In this document: positions 55,296 to 64,000 of the stretch, one piece after another
Layout of the letters: the number at the start of each line of letters is the position of its first letter
How positions within the stretch are numbered: the first letter of the stretch is position 1
NCBI RefSeq assembly: GCF_014284155.1
Contig: NZ_JACOFZ010000002.1
Location: 468,711-532,710, forward strand
DNA from: Affinundibacterium nitidum
Lineage (GTDB): Bacteria; Pseudomonadota; Gammaproteobacteria; Burkholderiales; Burkholderiaceae_D
Length of the DNA stretch: 64,000 nucleotides
Direction: 5' to 3'
Notes under the pieces: model-generated
Told to the model about the DNA's origin: nothing
Database searches by the model: none
Seen by the model: only the letters and a program-made list of their open reading frames with translations
Position numbers and translations under genes: made by a program

Positions 55296-56051
55296 TTGAT
55301 TGTTTACGAATACCCTTTCAACGAGCGTATTCGCACGTTATTGCGGTTAGAAGACCTGTTTGAAAAGTTTTCATTTTTCTTACACCAGTCAGACCCACTG
55401 CAACACCACGTCGCTATCGCCACTATTTTCGAGATGCTCGAGGTAGCAGGTCGTGCTGACTTAAAATCTGACTTGCTACAAGAGTTAGACCGTCAAAAAA
55501 ACACACTGATCGGCTTCAAATCCAATCCTAACGTACAAGCAGAAATGCTCGATCAAGTGATCAACGATGTCGAGCGTGCAAGTGTCAATCTCATGGCATG
55601 CACCGGCAAGACTGGTCAAAATATCCGTGATAACGAATGGTTGATGAGTATCCGTGGTCGTACCATCATTCCTGGTGGGGCTTGCGAATTCGATTTACCG
55701 AGCTACCACGCTTGGAAAAAACTACCTACCGAGAAGCGGTTCGCTGATATTTCCAACTGGTTTTCTCCACTCGCACCTTTATTTGATGCGATCAACGTTG
55801 TACTGCGTTTACTCCGTGAATCCGGCGGCACAACCAAAGTGATCGCTCAGGGCGGGAGTTATCAACAAATGCTGCAAGGCAAAGTCTACCAACTGCTGCG
55901 CGTGACTTTGCCACGCGAAATGGGCGCTATTCCTGAGATCTCTGCCAATAAATACATGCTATGGATACGTATCATGTCGCAAGATGGCGATATGAAACCA
56001 AAACCATTTGAGGGCGATGTACCTTTCGACCTCACTCTTTGTAACTTCTGA
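55296..56051 (+). CDS. zapD: Cell division protein ZapD
   Basis: 251 residues starting at TTG (55296), with AGGG 8 bp upstream. Family opening [21 protein letters not shown]; no enzymatic motif. ZapD crosslinks FtsZ filaments at the septum. It follows coaE by 102 bp and precedes yacG by 9 bp. Confidence 0.94.
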   Translation: MIVYEYPFNERIRTLLRLEDLFEKFSFFLHQSDPLQHHVAIATIFEMLEVAGRADLKSDLLQELDRQKNTLIGFKSNPNVQAEMLDQVINDVERASVNLMACTGKTGQNIRDNEWLMSIRGRTIIPGGACEFDLPSYHAWKKLPTEKRFADISNWFSPLAPLFDAINVVLRLLRESGGTTKVIAQGGSYQQMLQGKVYQLLRVTLPREMGAIPEISANKYMLWIRIMSQDGDMKPKPFEGDVPFDLTLCNF

Positions 56052-56060
56052 TTTATCGCC

Positions 56061-56252
56061 ATGGCTACTGTTGTCGACTGCCCAACCTGTGGGACCAAAG
56101 TCACTTGGGTACCGGAAAATGCTTTCCGCCCCTTCTGTTCTGAACGCTGTAAACAAATTGATCTCGGCGCTTGGGCCGAAGAGAAATACACCATTCCCGC
56201 CGTCAATCTTCCCGAAGATCCAGATAATCCGGACCTCGATAAGCTCAACTAA
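56061..56252 (+). CDS. yacG: DNA gyrase inhibitor/zinc-ribbon protein YacG
   Basis: 63 residues with a four-Cys zinc site (CPTCGTKV and [15 protein letters not shown]) and an acidic tail. Known homologues inhibit gyrase in vitro. It ends 3 bp before the convergent TyrR-like gene. Confidence 0.93.
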   Translation: MATVVDCPTCGTKVTWVPENAFRPFCSERCKQIDLGAWAEEKYTIPAVNLPEDPDNPDLDKLN

Positions 56253-56255
56253 GAC

Positions 56256-57815
56256 CTATTTTTTAGGGATGCCATGTTTGCGTAACTTCGACGCAATCAT
56301 GGAATGGGAGGTATCGAGTCTGGCCGCTAGTTTGCGGCTCGACGGAAACTCTTGATATAGTTTAGACAATAAAGCAGCTTCGAACTGATTGACCGACTCT
56401 TCCCAAGTTTCGGCTTCTTGAAACACCACGGCATCAGCCTGCATGGAATCTTCAGCCCAATCAAGGTCGGCGGCATCAAGCACACGTTGATCAGCCATCG
56501 TGATCGCCCGGAACACCACATTTTGCAATTGCCGCACATTTCCCGGCCAACGATTGTTCAACATTGCCGTCGTTGCAGCTTGATTCAGGCGAGAAATTGG
56601 TTTCTGCGCTTGAGTACAGGCGCGCTCAATGAAATGACGTGCCAACAGCAAAATATCATCGGAACGCTCACGCAATGGCGGCATTTCCAGATGCAATACG
56701 TTTAAACGATAAAACAAATCTTCACGGAAGTTACCTTCTTGCACCATCTTGCGTAGATTGCGATGGGTGGCGCTAATGATGCGGACATCGACCTGAATTT
56801 CTTTGTCGCCACCGATACGGCGGAACTTACCATCGTTTAAGAAGCGCAAAAGCTTGGCCTGCAGGTACAAAGACATCTCGCCAACTTCATCCAAAAATAC
56901 CGTGCCGCCATCGGCCATCTCGAACAAGCCTGGCTTACCGCCACGATTAGCCCCCGTGAAAGCGCCCGCCATATAACCAAAGAGTTCACTCTCTGCCAAA
57001 CTCTCTGGCAAGGCGGCACAATTGAGTTCCAAAAACGGCGCACTGCGACGCGCACTGACGCCGTGACAAGCTTGTGCCAATAACTCTTTGCCCGTGCCCG
57101 TCTCACCTGTAATCAACAAAGGTGCATCAACCACAGCGACACGCGCGGCGCGTTTTTTCAAGACACGAATTTGTTCAGATTCACCAATGATCGCTTCAAA
57201 ACCACCGACTTCAGCATGGGAAATCGCATGCAGGCGTTCGCCGATACGCTTAGGTGCCGTTAATGTGAGTAGCGCACCTACCGCTTTGCCATCATTGCTC
57301 GTACCCGCTGCCGACAAAGGCTCGAATACGGGTGTGACGTCCATCATGAAAGGTTCGCCGTTCAGCAAAACTTCGCGCGTCGGAGCGCAGAATTCATTCG
57401 CAATCAACTCATGCTGAACCGTATGGTCTTGTAAGACTTGGTACAGAGACTTCTGACACAATTCTTTCTCAGTGCAACGGGCCACTTCGGCCGCCGCTGC
57501 ATTCGCGATCACGATGCGCCCTAGGGCGTCAATCGCAATCACTGGATCTTCCATCACTGCCATGATGGTATCGAGATTTAAACTACGACGCATACCCGGC
57601 AAAATATCGACCACCTCAATCGTGCCCACGCCAGGCACTTGATCGCAATCCGCTTGCAACGCAGGCAGCATCGTTTGCTTGAGTTCGGGAATATCAATAT
57701 AAATATTGGGCGGATCAACCTCCACCGCTTGCACGTTTAAGCCTTGACGTGCCAATACCGCCAGAATCTCGTGCGCGATACCGACGCGATCTTCAAAGGG
57801 AATATTGACACGCAT
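56256..57815 (-). CDS. Sigma-54-interacting regulator, TyrR/PhhR-like
   Basis: 519 residues: an N-terminal ACT domain (about 1-75), a PAS domain (about 80-190), an AAA+ domain with Walker A GETGTGKE, the sigma-54 contact loop AGAFTGAN, Walker B GGTVFLDEVGEM, and a TyrR-type HTH at the end (SRKLAARLDTSHSMIASKLRKHG). The intact GAFTGA loop suggests that, unlike E. coli TyrR, it can activate sigma-54 promoters. ACT binding of an amino acid is inferred. Downstream of alr and dadA in the same direction, so it may control amino-acid catabolism. Confidence 0.92.
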   Translation of the reverse strand: MRVNIPFEDRVGIAHEILAVLARQGLNVQAVEVDPPNIYIDIPELKQTMLPALQADCDQVPGVGTIEVVDILPGMRRSLNLDTIMAVMEDPVIAIDALGRIVIANAAAAEVARCTEKELCQKSLYQVLQDHTVQHELIANEFCAPTREVLLNGEPFMMDVTPVFEPLSAAGTSNDGKAVGALLTLTAPKRIGERLHAISHAEVGGFEAIIGESEQIRVLKKRAARVAVVDAPLLITGETGTGKELLAQACHGVSARRSAPFLELNCAALPESLAESELFGYMAGAFTGANRGGKPGLFEMADGGTVFLDEVGEMSLYLQAKLLRFLNDGKFRRIGGDKEIQVDVRIISATHRNLRKMVQEGNFREDLFYRLNVLHLEMPPLRERSDDILLLARHFIERACTQAQKPISRLNQAATTAMLNNRWPGNVRQLQNVVFRAITMADQRVLDAADLDWAEDSMQADAVVFQEAETWEESVNQFEAALLSKLYQEFPSSRKLAARLDTSHSMIASKLRKHGIPKK

Positions 57816-57863
57816 TGTTTTCTCTCGGGTGCAGGTTCAATTCAAGCGGACAGCGGACGCGAC

Positions 57864-59141
57864 TTACACTGCGATCGGACGGTTCACGCGCCCATAACGG
57901 TCCATGTACAAACCGTCTGTCGCAATCGCTGGCTTCTTGCCGGAAATCAAATCGGCTAAGAATTGACCAGAACCGCAAGCCATAGTCCAACCGAGTGTGC
58001 CGTGTCCCGTGTTCAAGAACAAATTGCGATACGGTGTTGGCCCAATCACTGGCGTGCCGTCTGGTGTCATCGGGCGCAAGCCAGTCCAGAATTCAGCTTT
58101 GCTAACATCGCCACCTTGTGGGAATAAATCTGTCACGGAATGCACTAAAGTCTTGCGACGTGATTCGCGCAAACGCAAATCGTAACCTGTAATCTCAGCC
58201 GTACCACCAACACGAATACGATCGCCTAAACGTGTAATCGCCACTTTGTAGGTTTCATCCATCACCGTTGATTCTGGTGCGCCTGTCGCGTCGGTGATTG
58301 GCACTGTGATCGAATAACCTTTGATTGGATACACAGGAATTTTGATGCCCAATTCACGCAACAGAATTGGTGAGTAACTACCGAGTGCCAAGACAAATTG
58401 ATCCGCAGTAAAACTGCCTTTCGACGTTTGCACGCTCTTGACTTGATCACCTTCTGCGATCACGCGTTCGATACTGACACCATATTCAAACTTCACGCCC
58501 AAGCCTTCAGCCAGTTTCGCTAAGTTCTGTGTGAACTTGAAGCAGTCACCCGTTTCATCGCCAGGTAAGCGCAACGCACCGACGAATTTTTCACGCACGT
58601 TTTTCAGTGCTGGTTCAACACGTAAGCACTCATCACCGCTCAAGGTTTCATATGGCACACCATAGCGTTTCAAAATGTCGATATCGGCTTGTGAAGCATC
58701 GAGTTGTTGCTGGTTGCGGAACAATTGCAATGTCCCTTGAGTGCGCTCGTCATAGGAGATGCCAGTATCTTCACGCAACTGCTGCAATACATCACGGCTA
58801 TATTGCGCCATACGCAGCATACGACCTTTATTGATCTCGTAGCGTTTCGTTGTGCAGTTCATCAGCATTTGAAACACCCAACGCCACATGGCAGGATCCG
58901 TGCTTGGACGAATCGCTAATGGACTGTGCTCCATCATCAACCATTTGATCGCTTTCATTGGCACACCTGGGCCCGCCCATGGTGCGGAATAGCCTGGAGA
59001 GACCTCGCCCGCATTGGCAAAACTTGTTTCCAAGGCGGCACCTGCTTGGCGCTCAATCACAGTCACTTCATGTCCGGCTTTGGCTAAGTAGTAAGCGGTG
59101 GCTGTGCCGATAACACCGGCGCCTAAGATCACGATTTTCAT
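57864..59141 (-). CDS. dadA: D-amino-acid dehydrogenase small subunit
   Basis: 425 residues: FAD-binding [20 protein letters not shown] at the N-terminus, [23 protein letters not shown], and the C-terminal [17 protein letters not shown] of DadA. It oxidises D-alanine and other D-amino acids to keto acids, passing electrons to quinone. It lies between alr and the TyrR-like gene, in an alanine catabolic arrangement. Confidence 0.95.
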   Translation of the reverse strand: MKIVILGAGVIGTATAYYLAKAGHEVTVIERQAGAALETSFANAGEVSPGYSAPWAGPGVPMKAIKWLMMEHSPLAIRPSTDPAMWRWVFQMLMNCTTKRYEINKGRMLRMAQYSRDVLQQLREDTGISYDERTQGTLQLFRNQQQLDASQADIDILKRYGVPYETLSGDECLRVEPALKNVREKFVGALRLPGDETGDCFKFTQNLAKLAEGLGVKFEYGVSIERVIAEGDQVKSVQTSKGSFTADQFVLALGSYSPILLRELGIKIPVYPIKGYSITVPITDATGAPESTVMDETYKVAITRLGDRIRVGGTAEITGYDLRLRESRRKTLVHSVTDLFPQGGDVSKAEFWTGLRPMTPDGTPVIGPTPYRNLFLNTGHGTLGWTMACGSGQFLADLISGKKPAIATDGLYMDRYGRVNRPIAV

Positions 59142-59199
59142 ATGAGTATTTCCGTAAAGTTTAAATCTAAGATTAGTGAGAGCTGCGTTCTAGATAGCA

Positions 59200-60318
59200 T
59201 TAAGCGTCAATGTAATGACGTTGATAGCGTGGGCCTAAGCTCGTCAAAATTTCGTAACCGATGGTGCCGGCCTGTTTCGCAACTTGATCCACCGTGTTGT
59301 CTGGGCAAATCAAATCGACCAATGCGCCAGGGTATAAGAGATGCGGGTCAACATGGCTAACGTTCAAGGTGATGGTATCCATTGAGACATTACCGACCAT
59401 TGGCACTTCATTGCCAGCGATGTGCGCCACGCCGCAATTACTCAAACTGCGTAACCAACCATCGGCATAACCGACAGACACAGTGGCAATGCGTGAAGGC
59501 TGGGTCGCGCGCCAAGTCTTGCTATAGCCTACGCTCGCACCCATAGGAATTTCACGTGTTTGGATAATCCGGCCTTGTAATTGCACAACCGATTTCATCG
59601 GGCTCTCTTGTCCAGCGACAGGCGCTACGCCGTACAAAGCCGCACCTGGACGTGCCAAATCAAAATGATAATCTGGGCCGAGGAAAATACCGGAAGAGTT
59701 GGAGAAACTCGCTTGTAAACCCACATAACGTTGGCGCAGCGTTTTCAAAAGGTTTTGGAATGCTTGCAACTGCATCGCGTTCATCGGATCTAACTGATCT
59801 TCAGCACAGGCTAAATGACTCATCACATAAGTGAGATCGATCCCATCCGTGATACTGAAATCACGCAACCACGCCATCACTTCCGCTTGTGACAAACCCA
59901 TGCGCGCCATACCGGTGTCAATTTGGATGATCGCAGGCAAAGCTTGATTACGCTCTTGCGCAAGTTTGCGCCAAGCCGTGATTTGATCGAGGCTATTCAA
60001 CACTGGAGTGCAGCCGTACTCGATAAACTCGGCTTCATAGCCAACGGGCGAGCCATGCATGACATAAATATTGGTATCGCGAGGGATATGCGCACGCAGG
60101 CTAATGGCTTCTTCGAGCTGAGCCACGAACAAATGACGACAACCTTCGGCCACCAAGGCTTTCGATACGGGAATAGCACCCAGTCCGTAAGCATCGGCCT
60201 TCACAGCCGCACCACATTGCGCGATACCTAAACGGTTTTGCAAATAACGATAATTTGCCCGCAATGCCTTTAAGTCTATCGTGAGAAGCGCACCCGCGCG
60301 CCCGGCTTCTTGTTGCAT
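59200..60318 (-). CDS. alr: Alanine racemase
   Basis: The start chosen is ATG at 60316-60318, 5 bp after GAGG; the 72-bp extension has no ribosome-binding site. 372 residues, PLP lysine K40 in AAVKADAYGLGA and the catalytic Tyr region GASVGYSKTW, plus MVGNVSMDTITL. It interconverts L- and D-alanine. Adjacent dadA suggests the catabolic (DadX) role, which would feed D-alanine to DadA; it could also supply cell-wall D-alanine if it is the sole racemase. Confidence 0.95.
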   Translation of the reverse strand: MQQEAGRAGALLTIDLKALRANYRYLQNRLGIAQCGAAVKADAYGLGAIPVSKALVAEGCRHLFVAQLEEAISLRAHIPRDTNIYVMHGSPVGYEAEFIEYGCTPVLNSLDQITAWRKLAQERNQALPAIIQIDTGMARMGLSQAEVMAWLRDFSITDGIDLTYVMSHLACAEDQLDPMNAMQLQAFQNLLKTLRQRYVGLQASFSNSSGIFLGPDYHFDLARPGAALYGVAPVAGQESPMKSVVQLQGRIIQTREIPMGASVGYSKTWRATQPSRIATVSVGYADGWLRSLSNCGVAHIAGNEVPMVGNVSMDTITLNVSHVDPHLLYPGALVDLICPDNTVDQVAKQAGTIGYEILTSLGPRYQRHYIDA

Positions 60319-60470
60319 GTTAACCTCGAAAAATCTAGAACTGCTGTGGGTATAGCAAATGCCATGCCAAACAGTGAAAATGCGGTGCAAGGGGCTAAAT
60401 CAAGGACTTAGCCACCGATCGTGGCATTCTAACAGAATAGACTGTATCGAAATAAATACAAGAAGGAAGA

Positions 60471-60562
60471 AGAGAGAATTAGAAAATAAAATTCTCTCTA
60501 TGACAAAGCAGAAAAAATCGTTTGTGTATCGAAAACAATACGATGTATTAAATTAAATACAT
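60471..60562. repeat. Two hairpins between alr and ruvB
   Basis: AGAGAGAATT (60471-60480) with AATTCTCTCT (60490-60499), and ATGTATT with AATACAT around 60543-60562. Neither has a T-run. The first would form a hairpin in the alr leader on the minus strand. The rest of the 60319-60587 gap is featureless. Confidence 0.55.
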
Positions 60563-60587
60563 AAACCATGGTCGTCGATGAGAGGAA

Positions 60588-61655
60588 CTACCCACCCCAC
60601 AAATCGCCATTCGGATTCGTACGCGGCGCTGTCAAGCCGAAATGCTCGTATGCGCTAGCGGTGGCAATCCGTCCACGTGGTGTTCTTTGCAAATAACCTT
60701 GCTGAATCAAGTACGGTTCCAGCACGTCTTCTATCGTGTCGCGCTCCTCACCGATGGCAGCAGCAACGTTATCCAAGCCAACAGGACCGCCACCAAATTT
60801 AAACAAGATCGCTTCGAGTAGTTTTCTATCCATCAAATCGAAACCAACCGCATCGACATCGAGCATTTTCAATGCCGCATCAGCCATCGGTTTCGTGATT
60901 TCGCCATTACCTTTGACCTGCACATAATCACGCACGCGACGCAATAAGCGATTGGCGATACGCGGTGTACCGCGTGCACGCTTGGCAATCTCGAAGGCGC
61001 CATCTTGTTTGATCGGCACTTCCAACAACGAGGCCGAACGCGTCACAATACGTGCCAACTCTTCCGAGGTATAAAACTCCAAACGCGCCACGATACCGAA
61101 ACGATCGCGCAGTGGATTGGTCAACATCCCTGCCCGCGTGGTCGCGCCCACCAAAGTGAAAGGCTGCAAATCGAGCTTCACCGAACGAGCAGCCGGACCC
61201 TCACCAATCATGATATCGATTTGATAGTCTTCTAAGGCTGGGTACAGAATTTCTTCCACCACAGGCGACAAGCGGTGAATTTCATCGATAAACAGAACAT
61301 CGTTGGCTTCCAAATTCGTCAGCAAAGCGGCTAAGTCGCCGGCTCGCTCTAATACTGGCCCCGAAGTCTGGCGCAAATTCACACCCATTTCACGCGCGAT
61401 GATATGCGCCAAAGTCGTCTTACCCAAACCCGGTGGGCCGAACAGCAACGTATGATCAAGCGCTTCTTTACGCTGACGCGCAGCACCAATAAAGATCTCG
61501 AGCTGATCACGAATCTTCTCTTGTCCCACATACTCGTCGAGCTGCTTAGGACGCAAAGCACGCTCTATCGCCTCTTCATTTGGCGATGAAGGCGTGGCCG
61601 CGATGATGCGCGTATCAACGAGTTGCGAGGTGAGGTTATCGGTTTGTATGCTCAT
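60588..61655 (-). CDS. ruvB: Holliday junction branch-migration helicase RuvB
   Basis: 355 residues: GPPGLGKTT Walker A at 73-80, Walker B DEIHRLSP, sensor 1 GATTRAG and the winged-helix end [16 protein letters not shown]. It powers migration of Holliday junctions with RuvA. It is separated from ruvA by one extra gene. Homologues usually lie directly after ruvA. Confidence 0.97.
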   Translation of the reverse strand: MSIQTDNLTSQLVDTRIIAATPSSPNEEAIERALRPKQLDEYVGQEKIRDQLEIFIGAARQRKEALDHTLLFGPPGLGKTTLAHIIAREMGVNLRQTSGPVLERAGDLAALLTNLEANDVLFIDEIHRLSPVVEEILYPALEDYQIDIMIGEGPAARSVKLDLQPFTLVGATTRAGMLTNPLRDRFGIVARLEFYTSEELARIVTRSASLLEVPIKQDGAFEIAKRARGTPRIANRLLRRVRDYVQVKGNGEITKPMADAALKMLDVDAVGFDLMDRKLLEAILFKFGGGPVGLDNVAAAIGEERDTIEDVLEPYLIQQGYLQRTPRGRIATASAYEHFGLTAPRTNPNGDLWGG

Positions 61656-61720
61656 GCAAATTTACTTTTTCAAAAAATTCGTTAGTTGGCAAGTTAAGTT
61701 TTGCTACTAGCAAAGAAACA

Positions 61721-62209
61721 TCATTTGTTCTCTACGAACTTCATCTCACGAACATAATTTTCAATCATCTGCAGTTTAGGTCTCAAATCCACACCAATAG
61801 TAAACCTTTGGCTCAACATCGGTCGAACAACTGCATTTCCATCAACGGGCAACGCTACCACCAGCCAACGCTCCCCTTCATGCATCTCAACATCAAAGGT
61901 TCGCTCGCAACTAGTGCCCACCATACCGCCGTAGAAAGCCTTCACAACAACTATTTCATTCGATGCGCCAAGCAAATTTTTCTCAACACGAAGAGTGACT
62001 GATTGTTCGATCAATCCATCTGCTTGCTTGAGCTCTTGCACTTTCAATACCTTTGCCTCAAGAATCAACACATTTGGTTGATTTAAGGACAAAAAAGCAG
62101 TTAAATCATAGGCCTCTTTCGCTGGCTTACAAGCATGGGAATTAGCCACGACCAGAGCCAAGAACAGAAGCACAAAAAACTTCTCAATACAAAATTTCAC
62201 GACCGCCAC
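61721..62209 (-). CDS. Secreted protein of unknown function inserted between ruvA and ruvB
   Basis: 162 residues starting at GTG (62209), directly after the ruvA TGA. A second GTG 3 codons on (VKFCIEKFF) could also be the start. Signal peptide to about residue 26 (FFVLLFLALVVANSHA, followed by C). The mature part is beta-rich, with two Cys (SHACKPA and GTSCERT) and the sequence EGERWLVVALP; a distant likeness to NTR/TIMP-like domains was noted but is not proved. No link to recombination is evident. It would be co-transcribed with ruvA and ruvB. Confidence 0.78.
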   Translation of the reverse strand: MAVVKFCIEKFFVLLFLALVVANSHACKPAKEAYDLTAFLSLNQPNVLILEAKVLKVQELKQADGLIEQSVTLRVEKNLLGASNEIVVVKAFYGGMVGTSCERTFDVEMHEGERWLVVALPVDGNAVVRPMLSQRFTIGVDLRPKLQMIENYVREMKFVENK

Positions 62210-62791
62210 TCAACTCTTAGACAGAGCTTTAAGGGCCGCTTTAATACCATCCGAAACGCCAGAGCCAGCAGGCACCAGTTTCAATGCAGCCAATGCTTCT
62301 TTGTCGGAGTAGCCCAAGGCCAGCAAGGCATTCAAAATATCGGAACTATGGTCACCCGCAATCGCAGCCGCGCCAGCCGCTCCCAAATCTGCCCCGAGCT
62401 TACCTTTCAACTCTAATAGCAAACGTTCGGCCGTCTTCTTACCAATGCCAGGCACCCGCGTTAAACGCCCTGCCTCTTGCAAAGTAATCGCTTGCGCCAA
62501 ATCGGCCACTGACATCCCAGACAAAATCGACAAAGCGGTACGCGCCCCAACACCGCTAATCTTAATCAACTGCCGAAACGTGGCCCGTTCTTCTGCTGTA
62601 CCAAAGCCAAACAAGACATGCGCATCTTCGCGGATTGCCAAATGCGTCAATAAAGCCACCTTTTCACCCAAAGCAGGCAAGTTATAAAAAGTACTCATCG
62701 GCACATCGATCTCATAGCCAACGCCTTGGCAATCAACCATGATTTGAGGGGGATTCTTTTCAATTAAGGTTCCGGCGATACGACCTATCAT
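62210..62791 (-). CDS. ruvA: Holliday junction branch-migration protein RuvA
   Basis: 193 residues, the usual length: an OB-fold N-terminus ([19 protein letters not shown]), two HhH motifs ([16 protein letters not shown] and [20 protein letters not shown]) and the C-terminal domain III ([21 protein letters not shown]). It binds four-way junctions and loads RuvB. The start lies 12 bp from a LexA-like box. Confidence 0.97.
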   Translation of the reverse strand: MIGRIAGTLIEKNPPQIMVDCQGVGYEIDVPMSTFYNLPALGEKVALLTHLAIREDAHVLFGFGTAEERATFRQLIKISGVGARTALSILSGMSVADLAQAITLQEAGRLTRVPGIGKKTAERLLLELKGKLGADLGAAGAAAIAGDHSSDILNALLALGYSDKEALAALKLVPAGSGVSDGIKAALKALSKS

Positions 62792-62803
62792 GCTGGGCTT
62801 TCA

Positions 62804-62823
62804 TACTGTATAAATAAGCAGTA
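62804..62823 (-). promoter_or_regulatory. LexA-like box upstream of ruvA
   Basis: TACTGTATAAATAAGCAGTA: CTGT-N8-GCAG with outer TA pairs; one mismatch from the CTGT-N8-ACAG consensus, and an AT-rich spacer like that of E. coli sites. It ends 12 bp before the ruvA ATG, where ruvAB is SOS-regulated in many proteobacteria. Confidence 0.75.
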
Positions 62824-62925
62824 ATAGTAAACTATTCTGGTGGGGTTGTGGGGAGCTTGTGGATGGTTTGCAAAGCTAAACCACGATTTCAAGACGCTTG
62901 AAACAAAATTGAGTTTTTGTCTATC

Positions 62926-63439
62926 GAGCCGCTGTAGGTCGGGGGTGGCCTGACAGTCTTTACCTTTTTTGCTTCGCCAAAAAAGGCGACCGCACTAAAT
63001 CGCCCTTCGGGTGCCCAATGCTGCACAACGAAAAATGGGAAAGTGTTGAAACTCGCCTTCGGCTCAAACAGCAACACTTTCTTTTTCCATTTTCTGTCGC
63101 GCATCATTGGCTATTTAGAAGCGGAACGGCGAAACCCACCGCTCAACCTCAGGCCGTTGAAATACGCTTAACCTTAGCTACTTTCTTTCGCAATTTCATT
63201 TGCTTACGGCCTTTGAGTGCGTATGTTTTGACTTGCCCGCGTCTGGCACTGCCATTTGTGCAGGGCAGAAAATGGAAAAAGAAAGCTTTGTTGTCTGAGC
63301 GAACCGAGTTTCAAAGCTTTCCCATTTTTTGTCCTGCACAAATGGGAACCCGAAGGGCAGTGACGGTTGCGTCGCCTTTCTTTGCTTACTTTCTTTGGCG
63401 AAGCAAAGAAAGTGAGTGGCCGCCGGGCCACACCCGGCC
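62926..63439. repeat. Structured intergenic repeat, copy B (about 514 bp)
   Basis: Homologous to 18598-19120 over its whole length: the same leading hairpin, module B1 (62995-63118, same AAAGTGTTG/CAACACTTT stem as A1), module B2 (63247-63362) and the same CTTTCTTTG and GCCGGG terminal part. In B2, CCATTTGTGCAGG (63252-63264) pairs perfectly with CCTGCACAAATGG (63333-63345), and GAAAGCTTTG (63281-63290) with CAAAGCTTTC (63312-63321). It fills most of the gap between ruvA and the last gene. Confidence 0.9.
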
Positions 63440-63508
63440 AGCGAAACAAACCGCAATCAAGGACCGATGTAAGTACGCAGCCGAATACGACCAATCAAAA
63501 GATAAAGA

Positions 63509-64000
63509 TCAAAGAGCAAACACGACAAAGTATTTAACAGCGAGAAAATCGTACCACTTACGCTCAAAACCACGAGCCCTCTCCATTTCCATTTGATCAA
63601 TTGGAAAAAATACCTCCAACCGCTCCAATAAACCCGTTCTACGCAAATCTTTCTCAAAAACAATCACCATAGAGTTCTCGGTAGAAATCTTCAACATGAT
63701 GTCTCGCTCACCGGTCTCCGAAGATTCAAAGCTACTTGCCTCAATCATTGAAATATCCTGAAATCGCATAACCTTTTGAACCTTGAATGTCTGAGCATAT
63801 TCAAAAGCATCATCAAGAATTCGAATACCGCGCTTAGACCTTTCAGGGAAAATGACAACAAATAGAAAAAATAGTCCCGTGATCAGAAAAAAAGCACCCG
63901 CGAGTAATGTACAGAAATTCGCCTCTAGGACTGAAAAGGCAACAAATGCGATAGATAGGCACAAGTAAAAATACGCATCGCTAGTTGAAATTATTGGTTC
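63509..64000 (-). CDS. Membrane protein of unknown function, 5' end outside window
   Basis: The frame stays open to the right edge; a TTG at 63964 is only one possible internal start. Two membrane segments near the visible N-terminus (YLCLSIAFVAFSVLEANF and LLAGAFFLITGLFFLFVVIF) precede a soluble PH-like or DUF-type domain of about 90 residues (VMRFQDISMIEASSFES, then IMLKISTENSMVIVF). No family was named with confidence. It follows the structured repeat on the minus strand. Confidence 0.7.
   Translation of the reverse strand, partial: EPIISTSDAYFYLCLSIAFVAFSVLEANFCTLLAGAFFLITGLFFLFVVIFPERSKRGIRILDDAFEYAQTFKVQKVMRFQDISMIEASSFESSETGERDIMLKISTENSMVIVFEKDLRRTGLLERLEVFFPIDQMEMERARGFERKWYDFLAVKYFVVFAL

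Noticed and set aside
1-64000. CRISPR array, insertion sequence or prophage
   Set aside because: No regularly spaced short repeats, no transposase or integrase, and no phage structural genes were seen; the two large repeats are structured intergenic elements without coding capacity.

Overview
The window reads as a chromosomal stretch of a Gram-negative betaproteobacterium, most likely a Burkholderiales member of the Oxalobacteraceae type (Undibacterium/Herbaspirillum-like). That placement is an inference from gene order and protein style: rplU-rpmA-obgE-proB, ispB next to pilB-pilC-pilD-coaE-zapD-yacG, a TyrR-like regulator with dadA and alr, and ruvA-ruvB. Base composition looks close to 50% G+C by eye; it was not computed. 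No rRNA, tRNA, CRISPR array, transposase or integrase was seen.

Layout. 1-2.7 kb: the end of a two-component sensor kinase (cut by the window edge) and its LuxR-type response regulator. 2.8-3.2 kb: a small LprI-like periplasmic protein. 3.3-14 kb: a minus-strand six-gene operon with two circularly permuted ATP-grasp proteins (one fused to alpha-E), a separate alpha-E protein, two transglutaminase-like proteins (one with a large DUF2126 region) and the proteasome-related peptidase Anbu. 14.4 kb: a secreted protein made of six Cys-containing 22-residue repeats. 15-18.3 kb: an M14-like carboxypeptidase, an alpha/beta hydrolase and a secreted EEP-fold protein. 18.6-19.1 kb: a large structured intergenic repeat whose second copy lies at 62.9-63.4 kb. 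19.3-23.4 kb: a bacterial FAN1 nuclease and an iron-sulfur helicase with a Cas4/RecB-like N-terminus, translationally coupled behind a consensus-quality LexA box. 23.5-30.4 kb: a DUF4214 lipoprotein, then a LysR regulator divergent from an acyl-CoA dehydrogenase/phosphotransferase/histidine phosphatase/SDR operon. 30.6-34.6 kb: a GGDEF-EAL protein coupled to a predicted outer-membrane barrel and a cupredoxin. 34.6-40.6 kb: a NitT/TauT ABC transporter with a carboxymuconolactone decarboxylase-like protein, an OFA-family MFS transporter and a small outer-membrane barrel.

40.7-50.2 kb is mostly housekeeping: an Lrp/AsnC regulator divergent from arginase, proB, obgE, rpmA, rplU, a GH18 protein and ispB. 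Between proB and obgE lies a membrane protein of unknown function and a 163-bp perfect duplicate of the obgE 3' end, the scar of a recombination event. 50.7-56.3 kb carries pilB, pilC, pilD, coaE, zapD and yacG. 56.3-60.3 kb is alr-dadA-tyrR-like, an alanine/D-amino-acid catabolic set. 60.6-62.8 kb is ruvA-unknown-ruvB behind a second LexA-like box. The last 0.5 kb holds a membrane protein cut by the window edge.

Points most worth a reader's time: the doubled ATP-grasp/alpha-E/transglutaminase set with Anbu; the structured repeat, whose stems differ between copies but remain paired; the FAN1-helicase pair behind a LexA box; the obgE 3' duplication; and the Cys-repeat secreted protein.
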